From: CAYOMP01 sp964405075
GTDB taxonomy: Bacteria > Bacillota > Clostridia > Lachnospirales > Lachnospiraceae
Reading direction: 5' to 3'
Length of the DNA: 54,004 nucleotides
Assembly: GCA_964405075.1 (NCBI GenBank)
Contig: CAYOMP010000003.1
Span: forward strand, 1-54,004
The position numbers and the translations under genes are program-made. Of the stretch, positions 35,485-43,171 are shown piece after piece. Numbering within the stretch: position 1 is the first letter of the stretch; every line of letters starts with the position of its first letter. The notes beneath the pieces were generated by a model. That model was given only the letters and a program-made list of their open reading frames with translations, ran no database searches and was not told the DNA's origin.

Positions 35485-35745
35485 ATGAAAAAAACAGGAA
35501 CAGCAATAGTAGGTGTAATATTTACTGTACTTGCCATATTGATAGCAAGTAATTTGTTTAGGAAGTTTATAGTAATAGGTGATAAAAGTGTGTCAATCAT
35601 AGGAGGAGCAGATGGACCTACGTCAGTTTTTTTAGCTGGTAAAATAGGTGACACAGGAAGTGACATGTCGCTGGTAGCTGTTATAGTAGGTGTGATTATT
35701 GTGTTGGCAGTAGCTGGTGCAATATTTAAACTAATTAAGAAATAA
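35485..35745 (+). CDS. Small two-helix membrane protein with OadB-type GGADGPT signature
   Basis: The start is the ATG at 35485 (GGGAGAAAG just before); an upstream in-frame ATG at 35458 has no site. The 86-residue protein has a helix at about 6-25, a central segment VSIIGGADGPTSVFLAGKIG, and a helix at about 60-80. The GGADGPTS/AxFL segment is a hallmark of the beta subunit (OadB/GcdB/MmdB) of Na+-translocating decarboxylases, where it lines the ion path. The rest of that large subunit is absent and no decarboxylase genes are near. Function is unknown. Confidence 0.75.
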   Translation: MKKTGTAIVGVIFTVLAILIASNLFRKFIVIGDKSVSIIGGADGPTSVFLAGKIGDTGSDMSLVAVIVGVIIVLAVAGAIFKLIKK

Positions 35746-35848
35746 TGGATTAATAATCAAGGTATGGATAGATTTTTGCTTATTTATGATACTTTAAAAG
35801 TTGCAGTATATGAGTGAGTCTAGAAGTATTACATAATTTGAGGTTAAT

Positions 35849-36037
35849 ATGAATAAAAAAGAAATGGGAAGTTGCGATACATGTACATATTATAGCTATG
35901 ATGAAGAATACGGTAGTTATTTTTGTGACGTGAATATGGATGAGGATGAGTATGTAAGGTTAATGACCGACAAGCATTTTATTTGTCCTTATTATCGTAA
36001 CGGAGATGAGTACGCTATAGTCAGAAAACAGATATAA
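35849..36037 (+). CDS. DUF6472 family small cysteine-rich protein
   Basis: The 62-residue protein has four cysteines in the pattern CDTCTYYSYDEEY, YFCDVNMDEDEY and FICPYYRNGDEY, probably a metal site. It matches what I recall of DUF6472, a small Lachnospiraceae/Clostridia family of unknown function. A GAGGT site lies 5-6 bases before the ATG. No signal peptide is present. Confidence 0.82.
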   Translation: MNKKEMGSCDTCTYYSYDEEYGSYFCDVNMDEDEYVRLMTDKHFICPYYRNGDEYAIVRKQI

Positions 36038-36075
36038 CTCAGAAGGATTTTGCCATTAATGGACTAAAATACCTG

Positions 36076-36116
36076 TTGAATTGTCTGCGAAAATGTTCTA
36101 AAATGGTGATAGAACA
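36076..36116 (+). promoter_or_regulatory. Sigma-A promoter with overlapping dyad before the mutarotase gene
   Basis: TTGAAT (36076-36081) and TAAAAT (36099-36104) are separated by 17 bases. TGTTCTA (36094-36100) and TAGAACA (36110-36116) form a dyad over the -10, a good position for a repressor. The regulator is unknown. Confidence 0.55.
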
Positions 36117-36172
36117 AAATAAAACAACAATAAAAAAGAAAAACAAACAGATGGTATTAGGAGGTATTTGAA

Positions 36173-36484
36173 ATGATTAAGGGTTTTAAAATGAAATTGT
36201 ATGAAGGACAGGAAGCTGAATACGAAAAGAGACATAATGAGTTATGGCCTGAAATGCAGGATATGATTCATGAACATGGTGGAAAGAATTATACTATCTT
36301 TTTAGATAAGGAAACATTAACACTTTTCGGCTATATTGAAATTGAAGACGAAGAGTTGTGGGCAAAAGGTGCGGACACTGCTATCAACAGAAAATGGTGG
36401 GATTTCATGGCTGATATTATGGAAACTAATCCAGATAATAGCCCGGTATGTGTTGACTTGCAAAATGTATTTCATTTGGATTAA
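36173..36484 (+). CDS. rhaM: L-rhamnose mutarotase
   Basis: The 103-residue protein matches RhaM throughout: FKMKLYEGQEAEYEKRHNELWPEM near the N-terminus (read in parts), NYTIFLDKETLTLFGYIEIE in the middle and INRKWWDFMADIM near the end. The conserved His and the Tyr/Trp pair of the active site are present. It interconverts alpha- and beta-L-rhamnose in the cytoplasm. No other rhamnose genes are in the window. An AGGAGGT site precedes the ATG. Confidence 0.93.
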   Translation: MIKGFKMKLYEGQEAEYEKRHNELWPEMQDMIHEHGGKNYTIFLDKETLTLFGYIEIEDEELWAKGADTAINRKWWDFMADIMETNPDNSPVCVDLQNVFHLD

Positions 36485-36829
36485 TCTTATGATTTACACC
36501 AGCAACGAGGAGAAAATTATGTTTACATAAGTTTCGACGAGCGCCGTGATAATTTGACACAGAGCACTTGTGCAGTTAGTCATGAGTTTGATGAAAGATT
36601 AACCATAAAGTTAATTACAATAAAGCATATGTAGAGTATTTGATTTTTGGGTGATAATTTATAACAAATATAAGCTTAGCTTATTAATAGGTGGGCATTT
36701 ATAAGAAATGCCAAAAAACTATAGTAATAAGTGAGAAAATTTGATAAAAATTACACTTGCTTTTTAGCAAAAATTAATGTATCTTAATAAACAGAAAAGA
36801 TACAGAATTTTCAGTCAGTGCGAAGCGAC

Positions 36830-36873
36830 AGGGTAGGGACGTCTCCAGAATATGAGAGTTCTTACCCTTTTTT
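36830..36873 (+). terminator. Strong intrinsic terminator of an unassigned transcript
   Basis: AGGGTAGGGAC (36830-36840) plus TCTC (36842-36845) pair with GAGA (36854-36857) plus GTTCTTACCCT (36858-36868). The stem is about 15 bp with one bulge and two G-U pairs, followed by six T residues. It is more than 340 bp after the mutarotase stop, so either that transcript is long or a small RNA ends here. Confidence 0.75.
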
Positions 36874-36875
36874 AC

Positions 36876-36957
36876 ATCATAGGAAATATCTTGATAAATT
36901 AACGTAAGAAAGTGTTTGGATTTCCTATGATATAAAAAAGCACTACATGTAATATGC
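36876..36957. repeat. Dispersed palindromic repeat, copy B
   Basis: ATCATAGGAAAT (36876-36887) and ATTTCCTATGAT (36920-36931) are perfectly complementary over 12 bp with a 32-nt centre, followed by the conserved tail TATAAAAAAGCACTAC. See copy A at 33819-33900. Its ends form terminal inverted repeats like a MITE or BIME-type element, but I see no target-site duplication. Confidence 0.8.
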
Positions 36958-36959
36958 GC

Positions 36960-37066
36960 AGCTCGCGGAAGAGAAGTTTTGCCATAAAGGCACCGCACTC
37001 GCGCAAAGATGTAGAATGTCGTAAACGACCGCGCTCGGCGCGAGAATGTGCTTTGCACATTCTTTG
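36960..37066. ncRNA. GC-rich multi-hairpin block in the glutamine synthetase leader
   Basis: In a genome of about one-third GC this block is conspicuously GC-rich and self-complementary. CTCGCGC (36998-37004) pairs with GCGCGAG (37038-37044), enclosing GTCG/CGAC (37018-37021, 37026-37029). It is followed by AGAATGTGC (37043-37051) and GCACATTCT (37055-37063) with a TTT loop. GCGG/CCGC (36965-36968, 36993-36996) encloses TGCC/GGCA. I do not recognise a known riboswitch or RNA family. It could be a leader element of glnN, a small RNA, or part of a mobile repeat. Confidence 0.45.
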
Positions 37067-37117
37067 TTAAATCGTATATAGCTGATGAGGGAATAATTAG
37101 CGAAAGGAATATATGTG

Positions 37118-39235
37118 ATGGGTGAGAGATTAAATGTAACAGAGATTTTTGGCGAAAATGTATTTAGCGATGCTGTAATGCAGGAACGTCTTCCAAAGAA
37201 AGTATATAAAGAACTTAAGAAGACTATTGTTGGAGGAAAAGAATTAGATCCAATGATAGCTGAAGTAGTAGCTGGAGCTATGAAAGAGTGGGCCATTGAA
37301 AAGGGAGCTACACATTATACACATTGGTTCCAACCGTTAACAGGTGTAACAGCTGAAAAGCATGATTCATTTATTTCAGCACCAGATGAAACTGGAAAGG
37401 TATTAATGGAGTTTTCTGGTAAAGAGTTAATCAAAGGTGAACCAGATGCATCTTCATTCCCTTCAGGTGGATTAAGAGCAACATTTGAAGCCAGAGGATA
37501 TACTGCTTGGGATTGTACTTCACCAGCATTTATCAAAAAAGGAGCTATTGGAGCAACTCTTTGTATTCCTACAGCATTTTGTTCATATAAGGGAGAAGCT
37601 CTTGATAAAAAGACTCCATTACTTAGATCAATGGAAGCAATAAATGAGCAGTCATTAAGATTAATCAGATTATTTGGAAATACAACATCTAAGAAGGTTA
37701 CTCCTTCTGTAGGTGCAGAACAGGAATATTTTATTGTAGATAGAAAGAAATATTTACAGAGAAAAGATTTAATTTATGCAGGACGTACTTTGTTTGGAGC
37801 AATGCCACCAAAGGGTCAGGAATTAGACGATCATTATTTTGGTATTATTAGAGAACGTATTGCCGGCTTTATGAAGGATGTTAATGAGGAATTATGGAAA
37901 TTAGGTGTATCGGCTAAAACTCAGCATAATGAAGTGGCACCTGCACAGCACGAATTAGCACCTATTTATGCAGAAGCTAACGTAGAAGTAGACCATAATC
38001 AATTAGTGATGGAGACATTGAAAAAGGTTGCAGAACGTAATGGTTTACAGTGTCTTCTTCATGAAAAACCATTTGCCGGAGTTAATGGTTCAGGTAAACA
38101 TAATAACTGGTCTATTACAACAGATGATGGTATTAACCTTTTAGATCCGGGAAAAACACCTCATCAGAACGTCCAGTTTTTGATGGTGTTAACATGTATA
38201 TTAAAGGCAGTAGACAGACACGCTGATTTACTTCGTGAATCCGCAGCAGATGTTGGAAAAGACCACAGATTAGGTGCAGATGAAGCACCACCAGCAATTG
38301 TTTCAGTATACCTTGGAGAACAGTTAGAGGATGTTTTAAGACAGCTTATCAGTACAGGAGAGGCTACTAGCAGTTTACAGGGACAAAAGCTTGAGACTGG
38401 TGTTAGAACACTTCCTGATTTTGTAAAAGATGCTACAGATAGAAACAGAACATCACCATTTGCATTTACAGGAAACAAATTTGAATTCCGTATGGTAGGT
38501 TCGTCAGATTCAATTGCCAGCCCTAATATTGTACTTAATACAATTGTTGCCGAAAGTTTCAAAGAGGCCTGTGACGTTTTAGAAAAGGCAGAAGACTTCG
38601 ATATGGCAGTGCATGATTTAATAAAAGAATATGCAACAGCTCATGAAAGAATTGTATTTAATGGAAATGGATATTCGGAAGAGTGGGTAAAAGAAGCTGA
38701 AAGAAGAGGACTTCCAAATATTAAATCTATGGTAGATGCAATTCCTGCACTTGTTACAGATAAGGCGATTAAACTGTTTGAAGATTTCCACGTATTTACA
38801 AGAGCAGAGTTAGAATCAAGAGCGGAAATTTCATACGAAGCATATTCTAAGGCTATCAATATAGAAGCAAGAACTATGATAGATATGGCTAGTAAACAGT
38901 TCATTCCCGCAATTATTAAATATACAACACAGTTAGCTACATCAATTAATGCAGTTAAGAGTGCCTGTCCTGATGCAGATATTAGTGTTCAGACAGAATT
39001 ATTAACTGAAACATCAGCATTGTTATCAGATGCTAAGGTTGCTTTATCTAAGCTTATTGATGAAACAGAAAAAGCTGCCGGTGTTGAAGGAGCAAAGGAA
39101 AGAGCAAATGCTTACAAGGACAATGTTACATGTGTTATGGAATCTCTTAGAGCACCAATTGATAGGCTTGAAATGATTGTGGATAAAGAGTTATGGCCAA
39201 TGCCTTCATATGGAGATTTGATTTTTGAAGTATAA
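37118..39235 (+). CDS. glnN: Glutamine synthetase type III
   Basis: The 705-residue length is diagnostic of GSIII, far longer than GSI or GSII. Family motifs include the N-terminal GERLNVTEIFGENVFSD, VGAEQEYFIVDRKKY, PAQHELAPIYAEANVEVDHN and GSGKHNNWSI, plus a metal/ATP-site FEFRMVGSSDS. It makes glutamine from glutamate, ammonia and ATP in the cytoplasm and is usually induced by nitrogen limitation. I use the ATG at 37118; a GTG one codon earlier is equally spaced from AAAGGAA. The unusual structured leader may control it. Confidence 0.96.
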   Translation: MGERLNVTEIFGENVFSDAVMQERLPKKVYKELKKTIVGGKELDPMIAEVVAGAMKEWAIEKGATHYTHWFQPLTGVTAEKHDSFISAPDETGKVLMEFSGKELIKGEPDASSFPSGGLRATFEARGYTAWDCTSPAFIKKGAIGATLCIPTAFCSYKGEALDKKTPLLRSMEAINEQSLRLIRLFGNTTSKKVTPSVGAEQEYFIVDRKKYLQRKDLIYAGRTLFGAMPPKGQELDDHYFGIIRERIAGFMKDVNEELWKLGVSAKTQHNEVAPAQHELAPIYAEANVEVDHNQLVMETLKKVAERNGLQCLLHEKPFAGVNGSGKHNNWSITTDDGINLLDPGKTPHQNVQFLMVLTCILKAVDRHADLLRESAADVGKDHRLGADEAPPAIVSVYLGEQLEDVLRQLISTGEATSSLQGQKLETGVRTLPDFVKDATDRNRTSPFAFTGNKFEFRMVGSSDSIASPNIVLNTIVAESFKEACDVLEKAEDFDMAVHDLIKEYATAHERIVFNGNGYSEEWVKEAERRGLPNIKSMVDAIPALVTDKAIKLFEDFHVFTRAELESRAEISYEAYSKAINIEARTMIDMASKQFIPAIIKYTTQLATSINAVKSACPDADISVQTELLTETSALLSDAKVALSKLIDETEKAAGVEGAKERANAYKDNVTCVMESLRAPIDRLEMIVDKELWPMPSYGDLIFEV

Positions 39236-39273
39236 TCTTATATCGAAGTATACATATTAATTGGATAGGTAAA

Positions 39274-39474
39274 ATGAAAATGGGTAAAAGTTATTTAATA
39301 AAAGATACAACTAAATCTGAAAGAATCGCATTAATAAAGGAATGGTGTCCTGTCGAGGATGGTTTAGAGGATTGCGAAATAGACTTGTGGGATATGTACC
39401 GTGATTATATTAATGGTGAAAAAGAAATAGCAGAAATTAATGCCGAATTTCAAGCAGAGTATCAGGGTGAATAA
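39274..39474 (+). CDS. Hypothetical protein, 66 aa
   Basis: This small acidic soluble protein begins MKMGKSYLIKDTTKSER and has a central WCPVEDGLEDCEIDLWDMY. I do not recognise the family. It follows glutamine synthetase by 38 bases and ends just before a strong terminator, so it is probably co-transcribed. The two conserved-looking cysteines are not spaced as a CxxC. A start at the second Met (39280) is possible. Confidence 0.7.
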   Translation: MKMGKSYLIKDTTKSERIALIKEWCPVEDGLEDCEIDLWDMYRDYINGEKEIAEINAEFQAEYQGE

Positions 39475-39493
39475 TATTCGTAATTAAAAATTA

Positions 39494-39545
39494 AAGCCTC
39501 ACACATTAGACGATTAGATAGTCTGATGTATGAGGCTTATTTTTA
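39494..39545. terminator. Bidirectional terminator after the glnN operon
   Basis: AAGCCTCACACATTAGAC (39494-39511) pairs with GTCTGATGTATGAGGCTT (39521-39538), an 18-position stem with two wobble pairs, then a T-rich tail. It separates the glnN unit from the convergent ABC permease. Confidence 0.9.
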
Positions 39546-39563
39546 TTTGATAGGAAAGTTCTC

Positions 39564-41171
39564 TTACGCTAATTTACTTAAATACTTATAAAGTATGAAG
39601 GTAAAGAAACAAACAACCGCAGTTACTAATAACATGGCAATACGGCCATCAATAATCTGGCTTAAAATATACACGATTACAGCTTGCAATAAACCTATGA
39701 TAAGATTGCCAAACATACTAATAAATGTTGCCATTCCCTGTTTTACTACTTCAACTTCGCTACTCCATTCAAAATTAACAAATTTAACTCCGCTGACCAT
39801 TCCAAGTATGGATGAAAATAATGCATAAACTATTGATATTATTAAGTATATTAAGCCCAGAATAAATCCAGGTTTTAGTGCAATAAATAAACAAATATTT
39901 CCAATAAATACTACTGGAGCCAAAAGGAATAAATTAAATAAAATTTTTCCTTTATATATTGTTAGCTTTTCTAAAGGAAGAGTTTGTAAAATCCAATAGT
40001 TTTTTCCCTCTAAGGATAAACTGGCGGCTGTATAACAAGTCATTGACATAATTGCTATTAAAATATAGGGTGCAATATATGAAATCAATGTAATATTATT
40101 TGAAAAAAACGTTGTCTCAGAAGATGAACCAAGCATTTTTATTACGTTTTCAATACCAACAATAGCTGCCACTACAGAAATAGCAAGAGACATAATAACA
40201 CCCATACCGATATTTAGCACACAAGTTGATGAAGAAAAGAATCGCTTTCCTTCCTTCTTTGCCAAAGCAATTAATACGGAATTTGAGTTATATGTAACTT
40301 CTTTTCTGGAAGAAGTAGTGTTTCCGGACATAAGTCTGGAATTTACAGCTTTGTAATTAATAGATACAAATGTCACAAAAATAATATAAACTAGTAACGA
40401 AACACCAACATAAGCAAAAGTCATAAGAAGACTTTTGTTAGTAATGGCATTTGCAAACCATTTTGATAATGGATATATTTTTCCAAGTAAATCCTGTACC
40501 AATCCCCCTAATTGGGTGATTTCTGTAGTTATTGCCATATCATCTTTTCCTTGTAATGAAAAACTGAAGGCATATAATCCAAAAAGCAGACAAAGGCTTA
40601 AGACTGTTTGAGTAAGAACCTTGTGTTTACTAAAGGAACCTAGCATGGCAATAACGGCACCGACTATAGATGCAATAGTCATTGGGATTAATGGTGTAAA
40701 TAATGTAATTACAATCCAAATAAAATAGCCAACAAATCCAAGGTTAACAAACATACCATAGGCTATTCCCATAGGAAGCATAACACCGGCACAAAATAGT
40801 GCATTTCCCAAGTACATTTGTAAAAACTTCATAGTAATTACTGTTTTTGTGGAAACAGGTAAAGACATTAACAAATCATAATCTTTATATCCAAAAAGAA
40901 CACCATTAGTTTTTAAAAAAGTGAATACGATTGTAATAATTCCTGAAATAGCTATTGCATAATAAGGAATAACGTTCACAAGTCCAAGTGAACCATATCC
41001 ATACGCCAAACTAAAGGCATATATCATTAGTAAAAATGCTAAAAGTATAAAGCATAAATAAAGCAGTAATTGACGTACTTTTTTCTTTGTATTTTTTTCG
41101 TGTTTAAGTCGATTAAAACTGGATGTATTAAGGTATTGAATTTTTAATAAGGTAAAAAGTTTATTTGACAC
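39564..41171 (-). CDS. ABC transporter permease (ABC-2 type exporter-like)
   Basis: The 535-residue polytopic protein has about 12 hydrophobic helices in two halves of six with a short cytoplasmic linker at about 275-300. The segment GYKDYDLLMSLPVSTKTVI after helix two is typical of Firmicute exporters of this type. It overlaps the ATPase gene upstream by 11 bases, so the two form one transporter. The substrate is unknown; peptide or drug export are the usual guesses. Confidence 0.85.
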   Translation of the reverse strand: MSNKLFTLLKIQYLNTSSFNRLKHEKNTKKKVRQLLLYLCFILLAFLLMIYAFSLAYGYGSLGLVNVIPYYAIAISGIITIVFTFLKTNGVLFGYKDYDLLMSLPVSTKTVITMKFLQMYLGNALFCAGVMLPMGIAYGMFVNLGFVGYFIWIVITLFTPLIPMTIASIVGAVIAMLGSFSKHKVLTQTVLSLCLLFGLYAFSFSLQGKDDMAITTEITQLGGLVQDLLGKIYPLSKWFANAITNKSLLMTFAYVGVSLLVYIIFVTFVSINYKAVNSRLMSGNTTSSRKEVTYNSNSVLIALAKKEGKRFFSSSTCVLNIGMGVIMSLAISVVAAIVGIENVIKMLGSSSETTFFSNNITLISYIAPYILIAIMSMTCYTAASLSLEGKNYWILQTLPLEKLTIYKGKILFNLFLLAPVVFIGNICLFIALKPGFILGLIYLIISIVYALFSSILGMVSGVKFVNFEWSSEVEVVKQGMATFISMFGNLIIGLLQAVIVYILSQIIDGRIAMLLVTAVVCFFTFILYKYLSKLA

Positions 41172-41877
41172 CTTCTACCACCTCCATAAACATCTCTTCA
41201 AGAGATTTGTCTTGTAATAATTCTTCAGTTACACCCTGTTTTACGATTTTACCACCATTTATTATTGCAATCTTATTACATAGTTTTTGGGCAACCTCTA
41301 ATACGTGAGTAGAGAAAAATATGGCTCCACCGTTATTACATATGTCTTTAAAAATATTTTTTAACTCAAGGGCAGCCTTAGGATCGAGACCAACAAATGG
41401 TTCATCTAGTATTAACAATTTTGGTGAATGTACTAATGCAGAAATAATAGCCAACTTTTGTTTCATACCATGTGAGTAAGATGAAATCAAGGTATTTAAG
41501 TCATTGCTAATGCCAAAAATATCAGAGTATTTACTGATTATTTTTCTTCTGGTATCAGTGTCTACATTGAATATATCAGCTATAAAGTTAAGGTATTGAA
41601 TACCTGTTAAATGGTCGTAAAGTTCTGGATTATCCGGGATGTAGGCCAATTTTTCCTTACAGGCAATTGGATTTTCCTTTACAGATATTCCATCCACCAA
41701 AATATCTCCTTCGGTAAAATCTAAAACACCTACTACAGATTTGATAGTAGTACTTTTTCCGGCTCCATTGTGACCAATAAAACCAAATAAATCTCCTTTT
41801 TCAACGGTAATACTGATGTTATCAACGGCTCTTTTACCATTACTGTAGGTTTTGCCAAAGTTTTTAATCTGAAGCAT
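41161..41877 (-). CDS. ABC transporter ATP-binding protein
   Basis: The 238-residue ATPase has Walker A GHNGAGKST (about residue 36), a Q-loop-type region AYIPDNPELYDHLTG, signature YSHGMKQKL, Walker B LLILDEPFVGLD and the H-loop STHVLEVA. It belongs to the ABC-2 exporter/bacitracin-type ATPases. It is encoded between the SdpR-like repressor and the permease and forms an autoregulated three-gene operon. A GGAGG site precedes the ATG. Confidence 0.95.
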   Translation of the reverse strand: MLQIKNFGKTYSNGKRAVDNISITVEKGDLFGFIGHNGAGKSTTIKSVVGVLDFTEGDILVDGISVKENPIACKEKLAYIPDNPELYDHLTGIQYLNFIADIFNVDTDTRRKIISKYSDIFGISNDLNTLISSYSHGMKQKLAIISALVHSPKLLILDEPFVGLDPKAALELKNIFKDICNNGGAIFFSTHVLEVAQKLCNKIAIINGGKIVKQGVTEELLQDKSLEEMFMEVVEGVK

Positions 41878-41901
41878 ATGAGTCCTCCTTAAATTTTACT
41901 A

Positions 41902-42165
41902 TTATTCCTTTTTATCAAAAAATGATAGGAATAAGACTAGTGTTTCTTGAAGTACAGTGGCATTTAGAGAGTATATTACAAAGGTTCCCTCCTTTTTAGA
42001 AGTAACTAAATCAGCTTTTTTTAATACATCTAAATGCTTGGTTATTGCAGGTTTTGAAATATCAAAATGTTCGGCGATTTCGCCCGCTGAGTAATCTCTT
42101 TTACTTAAAAGAATAAGGATTTCACGTCTAGTATTATCTTGAATTGCTTTAAAAACATCACTCAT
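41902..42165 (-). CDS. ArsR/SdpR-family autorepressor
   Basis: The 87-residue winged-helix protein begins SDVFKAIQDNTRREILILL and has the recognition helix ISKPAITKHLDVLKKADLV, as in the SdpR-type subset of ArsR repressors without metal-binding cysteines. It is the first gene of the exporter operon. Its promoter is overlapped by a 40-bp palindrome, so it most likely represses its own operon. The inducer is unknown. An AAAGGA site precedes the ATG. Confidence 0.92.
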   Translation of the reverse strand: MSDVFKAIQDNTRREILILLSKRDYSAGEIAEHFDISKPAITKHLDVLKKADLVTSKKEGTFVIYSLNATVLQETLVLFLSFFDKKE

Positions 42166-42181
42166 AAAAAGATCCTTTCTG

Positions 42182-42221
42182 ATATTTAACCAAATAGTTA
42201 ATTAACTTTTGGGTTAAATAT
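42182..42221. promoter_or_regulatory. 40-bp palindromic operator of the SdpR-like repressor
   Basis: ATATTTAACC at the left end and GGTTAAATAT at the right end flank a centre AGTTAATTAACT. The arms mirror each other almost perfectly, with a single-base slip. The right end covers the -10 box of the minus-strand promoter. Confidence 0.75.
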
Positions 42222-42245
42222 ACTTTATACTTGATATTTTGTCAA
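42217..42245 (-). promoter_or_regulatory. Sigma-A promoter of the SdpR/ABC operon
   Basis: On the minus strand TTGACA (42245-42240) and TATATT (42222-42217) are separated by exactly 17 bases. The palindromic operator begins at the -10 and runs towards the start codon. Confidence 0.85.
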
Positions 42246-42324
42246 TAAAATTTTTGTAAATTATAAAAAAAACATATTGGATTAACATAAGCAAAGGGGA
42301 TTTTGGGGTTAGAAAAGACAAAAA

Positions 42325-42354
42325 TGTATCTTAGTTCTTTGAATGTGTATCTTG
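42325..42354 (+). promoter_or_regulatory. Candidate LytTR-type direct-repeat box
   Basis: TGTATCTTA (42325-42333) and TGTATCTTG (42346-42354) are direct repeats with 21 bases between starts, the two-turn spacing of LytTR regulator sites. They lie about 12 bases before the expected -35 of a promoter with TATAAT at 42389-42394 and a poor -35 (ATTGTA), as expected for activation. Confidence 0.5.
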
Positions 42355-42429
42355 GTAGAAGTGATATTGTATTTAGAAATTTCGTGAATATAATGGGAGT
42401 TAAGAGTTAGATAAAAAGGAGAGAGCGTT

Positions 42430-42741
42430 ATGAATAATATTTTAAAGGTAGAAAATGTAACTAAGGATTTTGATAAAGAAAAAGTCTTAAAAGGTATTTC
42501 ATTAGAGGTGGCAGCAAATTCTTTTACTGCTATTTTGGGACCTTGTGGTTCAGGAAAATCAACTTTTCTTAATGTTATATCAGGACTAATGAAGCCAAGT
42601 AGTGGCAAGGTAATTTATGAAAATCAAGTAATTTCTGCATACAAGGAAAGTGAATTAGCTGATTGGAAAAGAAATGAAGTAGGGCATATATTTCAAAATT
42701 ATCTGTTATTGGAAAATTTGACAGTGGCGGAAAAATGGTGA
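42430..42741 (+). pseudogene. Truncated MacB/LolD-type ABC ATPase (N-terminal part)
   Basis: The first 103 residues of a MacB-type ATPase are intact: MNNILKVENVTKDF, Walker A GPCGSGKSTF and Q-loop HIFQNYLLLENLTV. It stops at TGA directly after VAEKW. The signature motif, Walker B, H-loop and the rest are absent, so it cannot be an active ATPase. The next frame is the far end of the cognate permease, so an internal deletion removed the middle. A good GGAGAG ribosome binding site remains, so the stub may still be translated. Confidence 0.85.
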
Positions 42742-43163
42742 ATTTGATTCCAACAAAGGAGAAATTCCCATATAGAATAGCTTTTAGAAAGCCAATTGCA
42801 ATGATTTGTCAAGTTTCAGGGATTTTAAGTGGTGTAATACTTTTGTTTTTAGCTTTATTTTTAAACTTTCAGGACAATAAAAGAGATATGCAGATTTTAA
42901 GGATGATGGGTCACAATGACAGAGAAATTCAAGGAATATTTGTAAATGTTTATTGGAAAATATTAATGTTTGTTTTTGTAATCAGTATGCCTGTTAGTCT
43001 TATAATAGCAAAATTAGTCCAAGTAAGTTTGGAACAGGCAATAGAAGAGAATATGCCATTTACTTTTAATGTGGGTGTTATATTGCTTTTAGTTGCATTA
43101 TTAAATATAATATATGTGTTGGTTAAGAGCATTTTTTCGTATCAGGTGAAAAAAATAAGATAG
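42735..43163 (+). pseudogene. C-terminal remnant of an FtsX/MacB-type permease
   Basis: This open frame encodes only the last part of an FtsX-like permease: KFPYRIAFRKPIAMICQ, a helix GVILLFLALFL, the cytoplasmic loop DMQILRMMGHNDREIQGIF and two final helices. Normal permeases of this class have four or more helices and an extracytoplasmic domain before this. The ATG at 42735 overlaps the ATPase stub stop and has no dedicated ribosome binding site. It is joined to the ATPase remnant by a deletion around 42725-42745. Confidence 0.82.
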
Positions 43164-43171
43164 AGGTAGTT

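Larger units (their letters stand above)
36485..37117. other. Structured intergenic region before glutamine synthetase, 633 bp
   Basis: The first 330 bases are AT-rich with small hairpins (ATAAGC/GCTTAT near 36670, GGCATTT/AAATGCC near 36694-36712, GTATCTT/AAGATAC near 36780-36801). From about 36820 it becomes a GC-rich block. In order it holds a terminator, copy B of the dispersed repeat and a cluster of GC-rich stems (all listed). No coding frame longer than a few codons has a ribosome binding site. Confidence 0.6.

Noticed and set aside
36690..36720. GGCATTT/AAATGCC hairpin as a terminator
   Set aside because: The stem is only 7 bp and is followed by A residues, not T, on the plus strand; the minus strand has no T-run after it.
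36774..37296. Minus-strand frames across the region before glutamine synthetase
   Set aside because: They run through palindromic repeats and into the conserved glnN start with no ribosome binding site. They reflect open GC-rich hairpin sequence.
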